Assembly (NCBI RefSeq): GCF_007992715.1
Contig: NZ_BKAU01000001.1
Location: forward strand, 496,001 to 560,000
Direction of reading: 5' to 3'
Origin: Chitinophaga cymbidii
Lineage (GTDB): Bacteria; Bacteroidota; Bacteroidia; Chitinophagales; Chitinophagaceae
Length of the DNA: 64,000 bases
The notes beneath the pieces were generated by a model. The model did no database searches. It had not been told where the DNA came from and was given only the letters and a program-made list of their open reading frames with translations. Positions 9,841 through 17,390 of this stretch are shown piece after piece. The position numbers were made by a program, and so were the translations under genes. Position 1 is the first letter of the stretch, and each line of letters opens with the position of its first letter.

Positions 9841-11169
9841 TTACTGCAATAAAAAACTCAATACAAATAACACCGCCAGTACGTACATCACCGGGCTGAT
9901 CTTCCGGTACTGGCCGGTAAAAACCTTCAGTAATACATAGGAAAGCATGCCGAATACGATCCCTTCGGCAATGCTATACGTGTAAGGCATCATAACGATG
10001 GCCAGGAAAGCAGGCACCGCTTCGGTCGTATCTTCAAAATTTATCTTCGTGACCGCCCCCATCATCAGCATGCCCACAATGATCAGCGCGGGCGCTGTTG
10101 CCGCGGCGGGGATCATGGCGAACAGCGGCGCAAAGAACAAAGCCAGCAGGAACATTCCCGCCACCGTTACGGCCGTCAATCCCGTTCTTCCGCCGGACGC
10201 AATGCCGCTGGCGCTTTCCACATAAGCCGTTACCACGCTCGTGCCCAGCAATGCCCCGGCCGTAGTGCCCACCGCATCCGCAAACAAAGCCTGTTTGGCC
10301 CGCGGAATACGCCCCCGGCTGTCCAGCAGCCCGGCCTTGTTACAAAGCCCGATCAGCGTGCCTACCGTGTCGAAGAGATTTACCATCAGCAGTGTAAAGA
10401 GAATGACCACCATGTCCAGCGAAAATATTTTGCTGAATTCCAGTTGAAAAGCGATAGGTGATAAAGACGGCGGCAGGCTCACGAGCGAGCCGGAAGCCGG
10501 CCAGTGCGTAACACCCAGCAGCATGCCGGCCACTGTTGCTACCAGTATCCCGATCAGCAGGGCAGCGTTCACTTTCCGGTACATCAGCACGGCGCTGACG
10601 ATCAGTCCGGTCAGCGCGATCAGCGGTCCGGCGCTGGTGATGTCCCCGATTTGCAGGATCACGCCGTCCAGCTTCCCTTCCCCCACATGCCGCATGCCCG
10701 TTTCAATGATGCCGGCATTCGCCATCCCGATCAATGCGATCAGCAGGCCGATACCCACTGAAATGGCGTGTTTGAGGTTTTCGGGGATGCTGTTGATGAT
10801 CGCTTCGCGGATATGGAAAAGAGAAAGAAAGATAAAGATGATGCCTTCCAGGAAAACGGCCGTCAGCGCAAACTGCCAGCTGTAGCCCATTTGCAGCACG
10901 ATGGTATAGGCGAAAAAAGCATTGAGCCCCATCCCCGGCGCGAGGCCGATGGGAAGCCTGGCATACAGCCCCATGACGAGGGTGCCAATGGCCGCGGCGA
11001 GCGCCGTTGCCGTGATGAGCGCGTTGAAATCCATGCCGGTGCGGGAAAGGATCATGGGGTTGACCACCAGGATGTAGGCCATGGTGGAAAAAGTGGTCAG
11101 GCCGGCCAGCAATTCCTTTTTGACGGTCGTACCGTGCTCGTGTAAACGAAAGAAATCTCGCATGAACAA
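9841..11169 (-). CDS. NCS2/AzgA-type purine (hypoxanthine/guanine/adenine) permease
   Basis: The 442-residue protein has about 12-14 hydrophobic spans and the signatures of the AzgA/PbuG branch of nucleobase transporters: ELLAGLTTFSTMAYILVVNPMIL near the N-terminus, PIGLAPGMGLNAFFAYT in span 3, NLFDTVGTLIG, and GTSVVTAYVESASGIASGGRTGLTAV. These proteins import purine bases with protons. Translation starts at 11169 or at the second ATG, 11163. It is divergent from the helicase gene (47-bp gap) and convergent with the TSUP gene. The exact base transported is not determined. Confidence 0.92.
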   Translation of the reverse strand: MFMRDFFRLHEHGTTVKKELLAGLTTFSTMAYILVVNPMILSRTGMDFNALITATALAAAIGTLVMGLYARLPIGLAPGMGLNAFFAYTIVLQMGYSWQFALTAVFLEGIIFIFLSLFHIREAIINSIPENLKHAISVGIGLLIALIGMANAGIIETGMRHVGEGKLDGVILQIGDITSAGPLIALTGLIVSAVLMYRKVNAALLIGILVATVAGMLLGVTHWPASGSLVSLPPSLSPIAFQLEFSKIFSLDMVVILFTLLMVNLFDTVGTLIGLCNKAGLLDSRGRIPRAKQALFADAVGTTAGALLGTSVVTAYVESASGIASGGRTGLTAVTVAGMFLLALFFAPLFAMIPAAATAPALIIVGMLMMGAVTKINFEDTTEAVPAFLAIVMMPYTYSIAEGIVFGMLSYVLLKVFTGQYRKISPVMYVLAVLFVLSFLLQ

Positions 11170-11216
11170 AGGTTAAATTTTTTTATCGCTTCCCATCTTC
11201 CTAATTTCATATCCGC

Positions 11217-13658
11217 ATGAAAAACACACCCGGATGGCAGGCGATAGAACAGTGGCTGGCGGCAAAGGAGCTGAAGCCGTTTGCTTTCCAGGAAGAAGCC
11301 TGGGAACATTACCTGTCAGGCCGCTCGGGCCTTGTAAACGCCCCTACGGGTTTTGGCAAGACCTTCTCCATGTTCCTCGGCGTGCTCATCCGCTGGATGA
11401 ACGAACAGCCGGACTATCGCCACAAGACAAATAGCGGGCTGCAGCTGCTGTGGGTAACGCCCCTGCGCGCGCTCGCCAAAGATATCGGCAGGGCTATGGA
11501 AGAAGCCCTGCATGAACTGCACATTCCCTGGAAAGTGGGCATCCGCAGCGGGGACACGGCTACGCATATACGTGAACAGCAGAAAAAGCAAATGCCCGAA
11601 GTGCTCATCATCACCCCCGAATCCATTCACATCCTGCTGGCGCAAAAAGAATATCCGAAACGGTTTGCCGGTTTGCATACAGTGGTGGTGGATGAATGGC
11701 ATGAGCTGCTTGGCAGCAAACGCGGTGTGCTGGTGGAACTCGGACTGAGCCGCCTGAGAGGTCTGCACGGCGAGCGGTTGCAGACCTGGGGGATCTCCGC
11801 CACCATCGGTAACCTGGAAGAAGCGCTGGAAGTGCTGATGGGGCAATCCGTCCATGAGAAGGCCATCGTCCGGGCAGAGGTGAAGAAAGAAATAGCCGTT
11901 CATTGCATCCTGCCGGATGAAATTGAAAAATATCCCTGGGCGGGACATATGGGCCTCAAGCTGCTGCATAAAGTGCTGCCCGTGATACAGAACAGCCGGA
12001 CCACCCTGCTGTTCACCAATACCCGCGGCCAGTCGGAGATCTGGTACCAGCAGATACTCAAACAATGCCCCGAGCTGGCCGGCGCCATTGCATTGCATCA
12101 CGGCTCTATTGACGCCGAGTTGCGGATATGGGTGGAAGAAGCGCTGCACACCGGCACCCTGAAGCTGGTCGTTTGTACCTCCAGCCTCGACCTGGGCGTG
12201 GATTTCCGTCCCGTTGACACCGTGATACAGGTAGGCAGTCCAAAAGGCGTAGCGCGGTTCCTGCAGCGGGCAGGCAGAAGCGGCCACCAGCCGGACGCGG
12301 TGAGCAACATCTGGTTCCTGCCCACACATTCCCTGGAACTGGTGGAAGCCGCCGCGCTGAAAGACGCCATGAAAATCAACTTCATTGAAAGCCGCATGCC
12401 CGTTGTGCTGGCCTTTGACGTGCTGCTGCAATATTTAATGACGCTTGGCGTATCCGACGGCTTCAATGCTGATGAAATATGGAAAGAGGTCACTTCCACT
12501 TTCTGTTACCGCGACCTGCTGCCGGAAGAGTGGCAGTGGATACTCGCTTTCCTCACTACGGGCGGAGAAGCGCTGCACAGCTATGACGAGTTCCGCAAGC
12601 TGCACCTCGTGGGAGATCAGTATCATTGCGTCAGCAAGCAACAGGCGCTGCGCCACCGCCTGCACATCGGCACCATCGTCAGCGATGCGATGCTCAAAGT
12701 GCGGTTCATGACCGGCGGGTTCATCGGGCTGATCGAAGAATATTTCATCTCGCGGCTGTCGCCGGGCGATACATTCAGCCTGAGCGGACAAAACCTCGAA
12801 TACGTGATGATCAAGGATATGACGGTGATCGTGCGCAAGTCAAAATCCAGGAAAAGTATCGTGCCCAGCTGGAACGGCGGCCGCATGCCGCTCTCCGCCA
12901 ACCTCGGTATGATGCTGCGCCGCAAGTTCCACGAAGCGATGTCCGGCGCCGCGCGGGAAGAAGAAGTGCTCATCCTGCAGCCGCTGTTCGAGCTGCAGCA
13001 GGCGCTTTCCCATATTCCGCTGGAAGACGAGCTGCTGATGGAACAGATCGAAACGAAAGACGGATATCATCTTTTTGTATATCCTTTTGAAGGACGGCTG
13101 GTGCACGAAGTGATGGCTACATTGCTGGCCTGGCGCATCAGCCAGCGCCACCCCATCTCCTTCTCCATCGCCATGAACGATTATGGATTCGAGCTGCTGT
13201 CCGACCAGCCCATTCCTGTAGATGACACCAATGCACAGGAACTTTTTTCCTCCGAAAAACTGACGGAAGACCTGCAGGCCAGCGTGAACGCCACGGAAAT
13301 GGCGCGGCGGAAGTTCAGGGACATTGCGGTGATAGCGGGACTGATCTTCCAGGGCTTTCCGGGAAAACACAAGGCCAACCGGCATCTGCAATCTTCCGCT
13401 TCGCTGCTGTTCAATGTTTTTCATGACTACGATCCGCAGAACATCCTGCTGCGGCAGGCATTCAACGAAGCATTCTTTTACCAGATGGAAGAAGCGCGCC
13501 TCCGCGACACCATGGAACGCATTTACCGCAACAAGATCGTGATCACCTTCCCGCAGCGGCTGACGCCGTTCTGCTTCCCGATCAAGGTAGACAGCCTGCG
13601 GGAACAGCTGACCAGCGAAAAGCTGGAAGACCGTATCAAAAAAATGATCGTGTGGTGA
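11217..13658 (+). CDS. Ligase-associated DNA damage response DEXH-box helicase (Lhr-like)
   Basis: The 813-residue superfamily-2 helicase has Walker A APTGFGKT (residues 42-49), motif II DEWH (159-162), motif III WGISATIGN, and a C-terminal RecA domain with QRAGRSGHQ. The long tail corresponds to the Lhr-type winged-helix and DUF4145-like region. In the known ligase-associated repair cluster such a helicase accompanies an ATP-dependent DNA ligase, an exonuclease and the PdeM phosphoesterase. Here only PdeM follows, 85 bp downstream; ligase and exonuclease are absent from this window. Length and all motifs are intact, so the gene should be functional. Confidence 0.93.
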   Translation: MKNTPGWQAIEQWLAAKELKPFAFQEEAWEHYLSGRSGLVNAPTGFGKTFSMFLGVLIRWMNEQPDYRHKTNSGLQLLWVTPLRALAKDIGRAMEEALHELHIPWKVGIRSGDTATHIREQQKKQMPEVLIITPESIHILLAQKEYPKRFAGLHTVVVDEWHELLGSKRGVLVELGLSRLRGLHGERLQTWGISATIGNLEEALEVLMGQSVHEKAIVRAEVKKEIAVHCILPDEIEKYPWAGHMGLKLLHKVLPVIQNSRTTLLFTNTRGQSEIWYQQILKQCPELAGAIALHHGSIDAELRIWVEEALHTGTLKLVVCTSSLDLGVDFRPVDTVIQVGSPKGVARFLQRAGRSGHQPDAVSNIWFLPTHSLELVEAAALKDAMKINFIESRMPVVLAFDVLLQYLMTLGVSDGFNADEIWKEVTSTFCYRDLLPEEWQWILAFLTTGGEALHSYDEFRKLHLVGDQYHCVSKQQALRHRLHIGTIVSDAMLKVRFMTGGFIGLIEEYFISRLSPGDTFSLSGQNLEYVMIKDMTVIVRKSKSRKSIVPSWNGGRMPLSANLGMMLRRKFHEAMSGAAREEEVLILQPLFELQQALSHIPLEDELLMEQIETKDGYHLFVYPFEGRLVHEVMATLLAWRISQRHPISFSIAMNDYGFELLSDQPIPVDDTNAQELFSSEKLTEDLQASVNATEMARRKFRDIAVIAGLIFQGFPGKHKANRHLQSSASLLFNVFHDYDPQNILLRQAFNEAFFYQMEEARLRDTMERIYRNKIVITFPQRLTPFCFPIKVDSLREQLTSEKLEDRIKKMIVW

Positions 13659-13707
13659 TCCCGCGGCTGCCTCCAAAAAATGAATTTCCTGCCCGCTTCA
13701 ATTCCTG

Positions 13708-13715
13708 TAAATTTG
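13708..13715 (+). promoter_or_regulatory. Candidate -7 element for pdeM
   Basis: TAAATTTG matches the Bacteroidota -7 consensus TAnnTTTG and lies 28 bp before the pdeM start. No good -33 TTTG is seen at the usual distance, so this is a weak call. It would allow pdeM to be transcribed apart from the helicase gene. Confidence 0.35.
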
Positions 13716-13743
13716 CAAACATCATTGAAAACAGCATTGAATA

Positions 13744-14394
13744 GTGGAAGACATTTCATTTGAGTGGAGAGAACAGCACTGGCGGCTGTCTGCCGGGCGG
13801 GCGGTGTACTGGGAAGAAGAGCAGACATTGATCGTAGCGGACCTGCATGTGGGCAAGTCCGCGCACTTCCGGAAAGCCGGCATTGCGGTTCCGGCGAATA
13901 TTGTGCAGGAAGATCTGTACCGTTTGCAGCAGCTGATCACAAAATATCATCCCACGCGGATCATTGTGGTGGGCGACATGTTCCATAGTTCCGCGAATAA
14001 TGATGTAGTATATTTCAAACTGTGGCGGCAACAGTTTCCCCATATTCCTTTTTTGCTCATCACCGGCAATCACGATATTCTCGCCCCCGATCTGTACGAC
14101 GAGCTGGACATCCGGTTGCAGGATACGTTAAGCCTGCGGAATATCTTTTTTGTGCATGATGCGGCGGATACGCCCTCAACCCTGGATAACCAGTACGTAT
14201 TTTCAGGACACATTCATCCGGGGGTGCGCCTGGTGGGTTACGGAAAGCAAAGCCTGCGGCTGCCGTGTTTTTATTTTGGTCCGGATACGGCTGTGCTGCC
14301 GGCTTTCAGTCATTTTACAGGCACGTATTCCCTGGAACCGGAGCCATCTTCTGCGGTGTTCGTGATAGCGGAGAAGAAGGTGTTCCGGGTGTAG
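13744..14394 (+). CDS. pdeM: Ligase-associated DNA damage response endonuclease PdeM
   Basis: The 216-residue calcineurin-like metallophosphoesterase carries the metal-binding motifs in order: ADLHVG (Asp33, His35), GDMFHS (Asp78), GNHD (108-111), a central His, and GHIHPG near residue 156. PdeM is the nuclease/phosphoesterase partner of the Lhr-like helicase in ligase-associated repair. Translation must start at the GTG, because an in-frame stop lies immediately upstream (TAG overlapping the GTG region) and no ATG fits. It ends 8 bp before the convergent hepT remnant. Confidence 0.9.
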   Translation: MEDISFEWREQHWRLSAGRAVYWEEEQTLIVADLHVGKSAHFRKAGIAVPANIVQEDLYRLQQLITKYHPTRIIVVGDMFHSSANNDVVYFKLWRQQFPHIPFLLITGNHDILAPDLYDELDIRLQDTLSLRNIFFVHDAADTPSTLDNQYVFSGHIHPGVRLVGYGKQSLRLPCFYFGPDTAVLPAFSHFTGTYSLEPEPSSAVFVIAEKKVFRV

Positions 14395-14402
14395 TGTTTC
14401 TG

Positions 14403-14743
14403 TTAATCGATTAAATTTCTCAGTTTCAGGATGAGATCTGGCAGGAAGGCATTCTTTATTTCCCAAACAATGGCATAGTCTATCCCAAAATAATCATGTA
14501 CGATCCTGTTTCTGAAACCTCTTATCCGGTGCCAGTCTATATCAGGATGTTCCTCTTTAAATTCTTCCGGCAAACGGTTAGCGGCTTCACCAATGATCTC
14601 GAAGTTTCTGATGACCGCATCTATAACCATGCTATCCTTCACAAACTGATCGTACGACAGGTTCTTTGTATAAGACAGGATTTTGTTGCCGCTTTCAAGA
14701 ATGTCCTCCCCTCCACAAGCAGCCGGGGTTGCCGTCTAGACAT
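14403..14743 (-). pseudogene. hepT: HepT-like HEPN toxin, frameshifted by a 5-bp duplication
   Basis: Read from the ATG at 14743-14741, the protein starts MSRRQPRLLVE and then shifts frame and stops early. In the other frame it resumes as DILESGNKILSYTKNLSYDQF and runs to the normal end. The break is at 14705-14714, where the coding strand has GGAGG twice in tandem; removing one copy restores a 111-residue HepT. The catalytic motif RNRIVHDY (RX4HXY, including the tyrosine AMPylated in known systems) is intact in the downstream part. An internal GTG at 14642 could give a 79-residue remnant with the motif. The start overlaps the mntA stop by 8 bp, as in intact modules. A sequencing error is the alternative explanation. 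Confidence 0.8.
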
Positions 14744-15026
14744 AGACTATTTCGGGTTCAATTTCCTTATAATATTTCTGCTTGATGCCGTTTTTGGAAA
14801 CGAGATCAACCGGCCTTTTTATTTTTTTTTCGAGGTAATCCGCCAGGTCGATAAATTCAATACCAATGGGCTGACTAAAGTCTACAATGATATCTACATC
14901 ACTGGAAGGCGAAAAATCATCCCGCACAACGGAGCCAAATAACCCGATCGAACTGATATGATATTTATCGATCAATTCGGGCTTCAGTTGCATAAGCACT
15001 TGCTTTATGGTCCTCAAATCCGTCAT
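14736..15026 (-). CDS. mntA: MntA-like nucleotidyltransferase antitoxin
   Basis: The 96-residue minimal nucleotidyltransferase has the exact GSX10DXD signature (Gly31-Ser32, Asp43 and Asp45, in GLFGSVVRDDFSPSSDVDI) and the later acidic strand. MntA neutralises HepT by transferring AMP groups to its HXY tyrosine. I choose the ATG at 15026 (MTDLRTIKQ) because it matches the usual family N-terminus; an upstream ATG at 15047 would add seven residues. The gene is intact while its partner hepT is frameshifted, the order expected when a toxin-antitoxin pair decays. Confidence 0.87.
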   Translation of the reverse strand: MTDLRTIKQVLMQLKPELIDKYHISSIGLFGSVVRDDFSPSSDVDIIVDFSQPIGIEFIDLADYLEKKIKRPVDLVSKNGIKQKYYKEIEPEIVYV

Positions 15027-15080
15027 ATTACAAATATAATCAAACATTTGAACGTGACAGACTCATTCTACAGATAAAAA

Positions 15081-15111
15081 AAGGTGCCGGGGGAGAAAAG
15101 CCCGGCACCAG
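15081..15111 (-). terminator. Rho-independent terminator of the LexA/CI-like repressor gene
   Basis: A 9-bp perfect stem (GGTGCCGGG 15083-15091 with CCCGGCACC 15101-15109) with a 9-nt loop is followed, on the minus strand, by a run of seven T. It lies 70 bp after the repressor stop. The remainder of 15027-15177 holds nothing else recognisable. Confidence 0.85.
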
Positions 15112-15177
15112 GTTAATGGTTAACCCAGAGGGGAACGCACAATGGAGCTGTTCATTGCATATAATTGGGGAGGATGA

Positions 15178-15933
15178 TCAATTTTTCATTTGTTTCTTCA
15201 GCAGGCTTACCTGTTCCTGCAACTGGTTGACCATACCGGCGAGGTGGTTAACGCTCATGCGGTGTTGCTGGCCCATTTTCTGGATCACCGCATCGGCCTG
15301 CCAGATCTCCAGCACTTCGTCCATATTAACAGGATACGGATCGTATTGCGGATTATCCGATACCAGCGTCACCTTGCTTTTGGAGCGGTTGCTTTTCAGT
15401 ACACGTTTGTAAACGATGCCTTCGCGGTTGGTGACCACGATGTAGGCTTCATTGTTCCGGATGTCTTCCCATCCTTCTACTTTATGGCAAACCACTACGG
15501 AGCCGGATGGAGTGGGCAGCATGGAGTCCCCCGCGATCTCGAAGGCCCGGTAGCTGCCTGCGCCCAGCATGGGCAGCGTGAAAGTGTTCAGCTCTTCAAT
15601 AAATTCATCGTCATTGAAGCCCGCCAGGTAACCGGCGGCGGCCTTTACCGGAACAAACACCACATTCTGCCGGTTATTGTTCCCCAGCTTTTGCTGACGG
15701 CGGCGCTCGAGGAAGCTCTCTTTCTGAGAGCTGAGGTCACGGCGCAGCAGATCATCGATCGATACGCGGAACATATCACTGACCTGTTCCAGTACTTCGG
15801 TGCGCGGTTCAGCCCGTTCTTCTTCATACGCTCCGAGTAACGAGCGTTTGATATTCAAACGGTCTGCAAATTCCTGCTGCGTCCAGCCCTTTTGCTTGCG
15901 CAGATATTTCAGATTACGGCAAACAGTAGACAT
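15178..15933 (-). CDS. XRE-type repressor with LexA/CI-like self-cleaving S24 domain
   Basis: The 251-residue protein has an N-terminal XRE helix-turn-helix (about 6-62; LRKQKGWTQQEFADRL) and a C-terminal S24 peptidase domain. It has every feature of autocleavage: an Ala-Gly site in KAAAGY (Ala100-Gly101), the nucleophile Ser137 in GDSML, and Lys176 in VYKRV. Ser-Lys spacing is 39 residues, close to the 37 of LexA. A short predicted coiled coil ends the protein (about 225-250). Two CTAA-N5-TTAG palindromes sit in its own promoter and two more before the polymerase operon at 17.4 kb. I infer a damage-responsive repressor of that operon and of itself, cleaved with RecA help. A phage CI origin is possible, but there are no phage genes nearby. 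Confidence 0.9.
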   Translation of the reverse strand: MSTVCRNLKYLRKQKGWTQQEFADRLNIKRSLLGAYEEERAEPRTEVLEQVSDMFRVSIDDLLRRDLSSQKESFLERRRQQKLGNNNRQNVVFVPVKAAAGYLAGFNDDEFIEELNTFTLPMLGAGSYRAFEIAGDSMLPTPSGSVVVCHKVEGWEDIRNNEAYIVVTNREGIVYKRVLKSNRSKSKVTLVSDNPQYDPYPVNMDEVLEIWQADAVIQKMGQQHRMSVNHLAGMVNQLQEQVSLLKKQMKN

Positions 15934-15950
15934 CCCTAAATTATTTAGTA
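15934..15950. promoter_or_regulatory. Putative repressor operator A (CTAA-N5-TTAG)
   Basis: CTAA at 15936-15939 and TTAG at 15945-15948 form a palindromic core with a 5-bp spacer, directly adjoining the repressor start codon. Its centre is 23 bp from operator B. The same core recurs twice before the Y-family polymerase gene. Binding would block early transcription of the repressor gene. Confidence 0.65.
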
Positions 15951-15956
15951 CGACAA

Positions 15957-15973
15957 TGCTAACAAAATTAGCA
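15957..15973. promoter_or_regulatory. Putative repressor operator B (TGCTAA-N5-TTAGCA)
   Basis: This is the most symmetric copy, with 6-bp perfect arms (15957-15962 and 15968-15973). It covers the -7 box of the repressor promoter, which predicts autorepression. Confidence 0.72.
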
Positions 15974-15995
15974 AATTATTTTCATAATAACCAAA
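15963..15995 (-). promoter_or_regulatory. Repressor gene promoter (TTTG-N21-TAATTTTG)
   Basis: On the minus strand TTTG (15995-15992) and TAATTTTG (15970-15963) match the Bacteroidota -33/-7 consensus, with a 21-bp spacer. Transcription would begin near 15955, about 22 bp before the start codon. Operator B lies on the -7 box and operator A just downstream of the likely start point. Confidence 0.65.
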
Positions 15996-16044
15996 TATAT
16001 CTTCTTCACAACGCTTATTTTTGCTCCGGACAAACTCAATTATT

Positions 16045-16506
16045 ATGCAACATACTCTGGTGATCATCCATTCACTTGTAAGATGGCTGATCCTGCTATT
16101 CGGTATCTGGGCCGTTATTCGTGCATTCATCGGCGTTAGCGGCAAGTCCGCCTACGGCGCTTCGGACGCAAAAGCCGGGCTTTTCTTCATGATCTTCCTG
16201 GACATCCAGATGCTGCTGGGCATCCTTCTCCTGTTCGTGAGCTCGATGGTTAATTTCAGTGACATGGGAGTGACCATGAAAACACCCCATCTCCGCTTTT
16301 TTACGGTAGAGCACACGATCATGGCCATCATCGCCATTGCGCTGGTGCATATCGGCCGTGGTAAGATCAAGAAACTCACTGATGACGCCAAAAAGCACCG
16401 TACCGCACTGATATTTTTCGGCCTTGCGCTGATCGTTATCCTTGCCCTCATTCCCTGGCCGTTCCGGGAAGCACTAGGTCACAGAAGCTGGTTCCCACAG
16501 TTCTAA
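16045..16506 (+). CDS. Small four-helix membrane protein, cytochrome b-like
   Basis: The 153-residue protein starts at the ATG at 16045 (MQHTLVIIHSLVRWLILLFG); an upstream in-frame ATG at 16021 would only add residues before the first span. Four hydrophobic helices are visible, with histidines in helix 1 (HTLVIIHSL) and helix 3 (VEHTIMAIIAIALVHIG), which could bind heme or simply resemble such families. A TATTTTTG -7-like box lies at 16016-16023. The gene is divergent from the repressor gene and shares its operator region, so it may respond to the same signal. The function is unknown. Confidence 0.72.
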   Translation: MQHTLVIIHSLVRWLILLFGIWAVIRAFIGVSGKSAYGASDAKAGLFFMIFLDIQMLLGILLLFVSSMVNFSDMGVTMKTPHLRFFTVEHTIMAIIAIALVHIGRGKIKKLTDDAKKHRTALIFFGLALIVILALIPWPFREALGHRSWFPQF

Positions 16507-16521
16507 GCCATCCGGTATTCA

Positions 16522-16567
16522 TAAAAAAAGTAAGAACAGGAATAGCTCCCGTTCTTACTTTTTTTTA
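16522..16567. terminator. Bidirectional terminator between convergent membrane-protein genes
   Basis: GTAAGAAC (16530-16537) pairs with GTTCTTAC (16551-16558), with GGA/TCC inside after one mismatch, and is flanked by A7 on the left and T9 on the right. It can therefore terminate both the four-helix protein gene and the convergent SdpI-family gene. Confidence 0.9.
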
Positions 16568-16584
16568 TGCTTGCCAAAGAAAAA

Positions 16585-17259
16585 TTAACCCTGCGTTTTG
16601 TAGTATTGCCGGTAAGAATAAATATAAGGCAGGGCCGCCAGCGCGCCCGCCGCAAAAATAAACAGGAACACGCCGCTGACCACCGTGAGGAATATTCCCC
16701 CCACGATGATGCCGATCCCCACAAATATCCATAGCAGGCTGGCCATCCGGTGCGTTTCCTTCCAGATGCCGTCGTCTTTCAGCGTCCAGGGCGTACGCAC
16801 GCCCACAAAATTGTTAGGCTCCAGTCGGCGCAGGTAAAAACCGATCAGCACGATCAGTATGCCCACTCCCGCAAACACCCATTTTTCCAGGAACAATTCC
16901 CGGCCGATGCTGACCAGGTAAATGATCATCGACGTAAAAACAGCGAGATAAATATGTATCCTGAAACGGATGGCGTAATAGGCGCGAACGTGCGCGATAA
17001 CGTCCGCTTCCGTGGTATCATCTTCACCGGGGCGGGGAATATAGCGGAAAAGAAAATACAGCAAACCGTTCGTGAAAAAGAGGAAGATCATCAGCAGGAG
17101 AAATTCGCTTTTGTCCCCCGCCCTGTCCGGCACACCATTCAGGTTGAAATTGGTGGGAATGATCTCCGGCAGGCTGTTCCAGATCGCCCCGAGATACACC
17201 ATCGGCAGTATCAAAAGTGCCAGCAACAGCACTTCTTTAAAAAGGTCTGTTTGTTTCAT
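16585..17259 (-). CDS. SdpI-family integral membrane protein with DUF1648 segment
   Basis: The 224-residue protein starts at the ATG at 17259 (MKQTDLFKEVLLLALLILP), the point where typical family sequence begins. About six hydrophobic spans are present. The early segment PEIIPTNFNLNGVPDRAGDKSEF fits DUF1648, and LRRLEPNNFVGVRTPWTL is the SdpI hallmark. In Bacillus, SdpI gives immunity to the SDP toxin and senses it; most other homologues have no known role. It is divergent from the polymerase operon, sharing the 131-bp region with two putative operators. Confidence 0.86.
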   Translation of the reverse strand: MKQTDLFKEVLLLALLILPMVYLGAIWNSLPEIIPTNFNLNGVPDRAGDKSEFLLLMIFLFFTNGLLYFLFRYIPRPGEDDTTEADVIAHVRAYYAIRFRIHIYLAVFTSMIIYLVSIGRELFLEKWVFAGVGILIVLIGFYLRRLEPNNFVGVRTPWTLKDDGIWKETHRMASLLWIFVGIGIIVGGIFLTVVSGVFLFIFAAGALAALPYIYSYRQYYKTQG

Positions 17260-17331
17260 GGCTGCTTTGAAATTAGTTCTATTATAATCTACAGTTATCA
17301 GGCCAATATGTTTTAAAAGTGGGAAAATAAT

Positions 17332-17348
17332 TACTAACATTTTTAGTT
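17332..17348. promoter_or_regulatory. Putative repressor operator C (CTAA-N5-TTAG)
   Basis: CTAA 17334-17337 and TTAG 17343-17346 are separated by 5 bp. The right half lies where a -33 element is expected for the polymerase operon. Its centre is 19 bp from operator D, so both faces could be occupied together. Confidence 0.62.
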
Positions 17349-17350
17349 TA

Positions 17351-17367
17351 TGCTAATATTTTTAGTA
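17351..17367. promoter_or_regulatory. Putative repressor operator D (TGCTAA-N5-TTAGTA)
   Basis: The left arm is identical to operator B, and the CTAA/TTAG core is at 17353-17356 and 17362-17365. It fills the space before a -7-like box TAATTTAG (17366-17373), 24 bp ahead of the polymerase start codon. Occupancy would block the promoter. Confidence 0.7.
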
Positions 17368-17390
17368 ATTTAGCTATAAAGACATGAGTT

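Noticed and set aside
15178-15933. The S24 repressor as part of a prophage
   Set aside because: No integrase, Cro, antiterminator, structural or lysis gene lies nearby, and its predicted operators sit before chromosomal polymerase genes.
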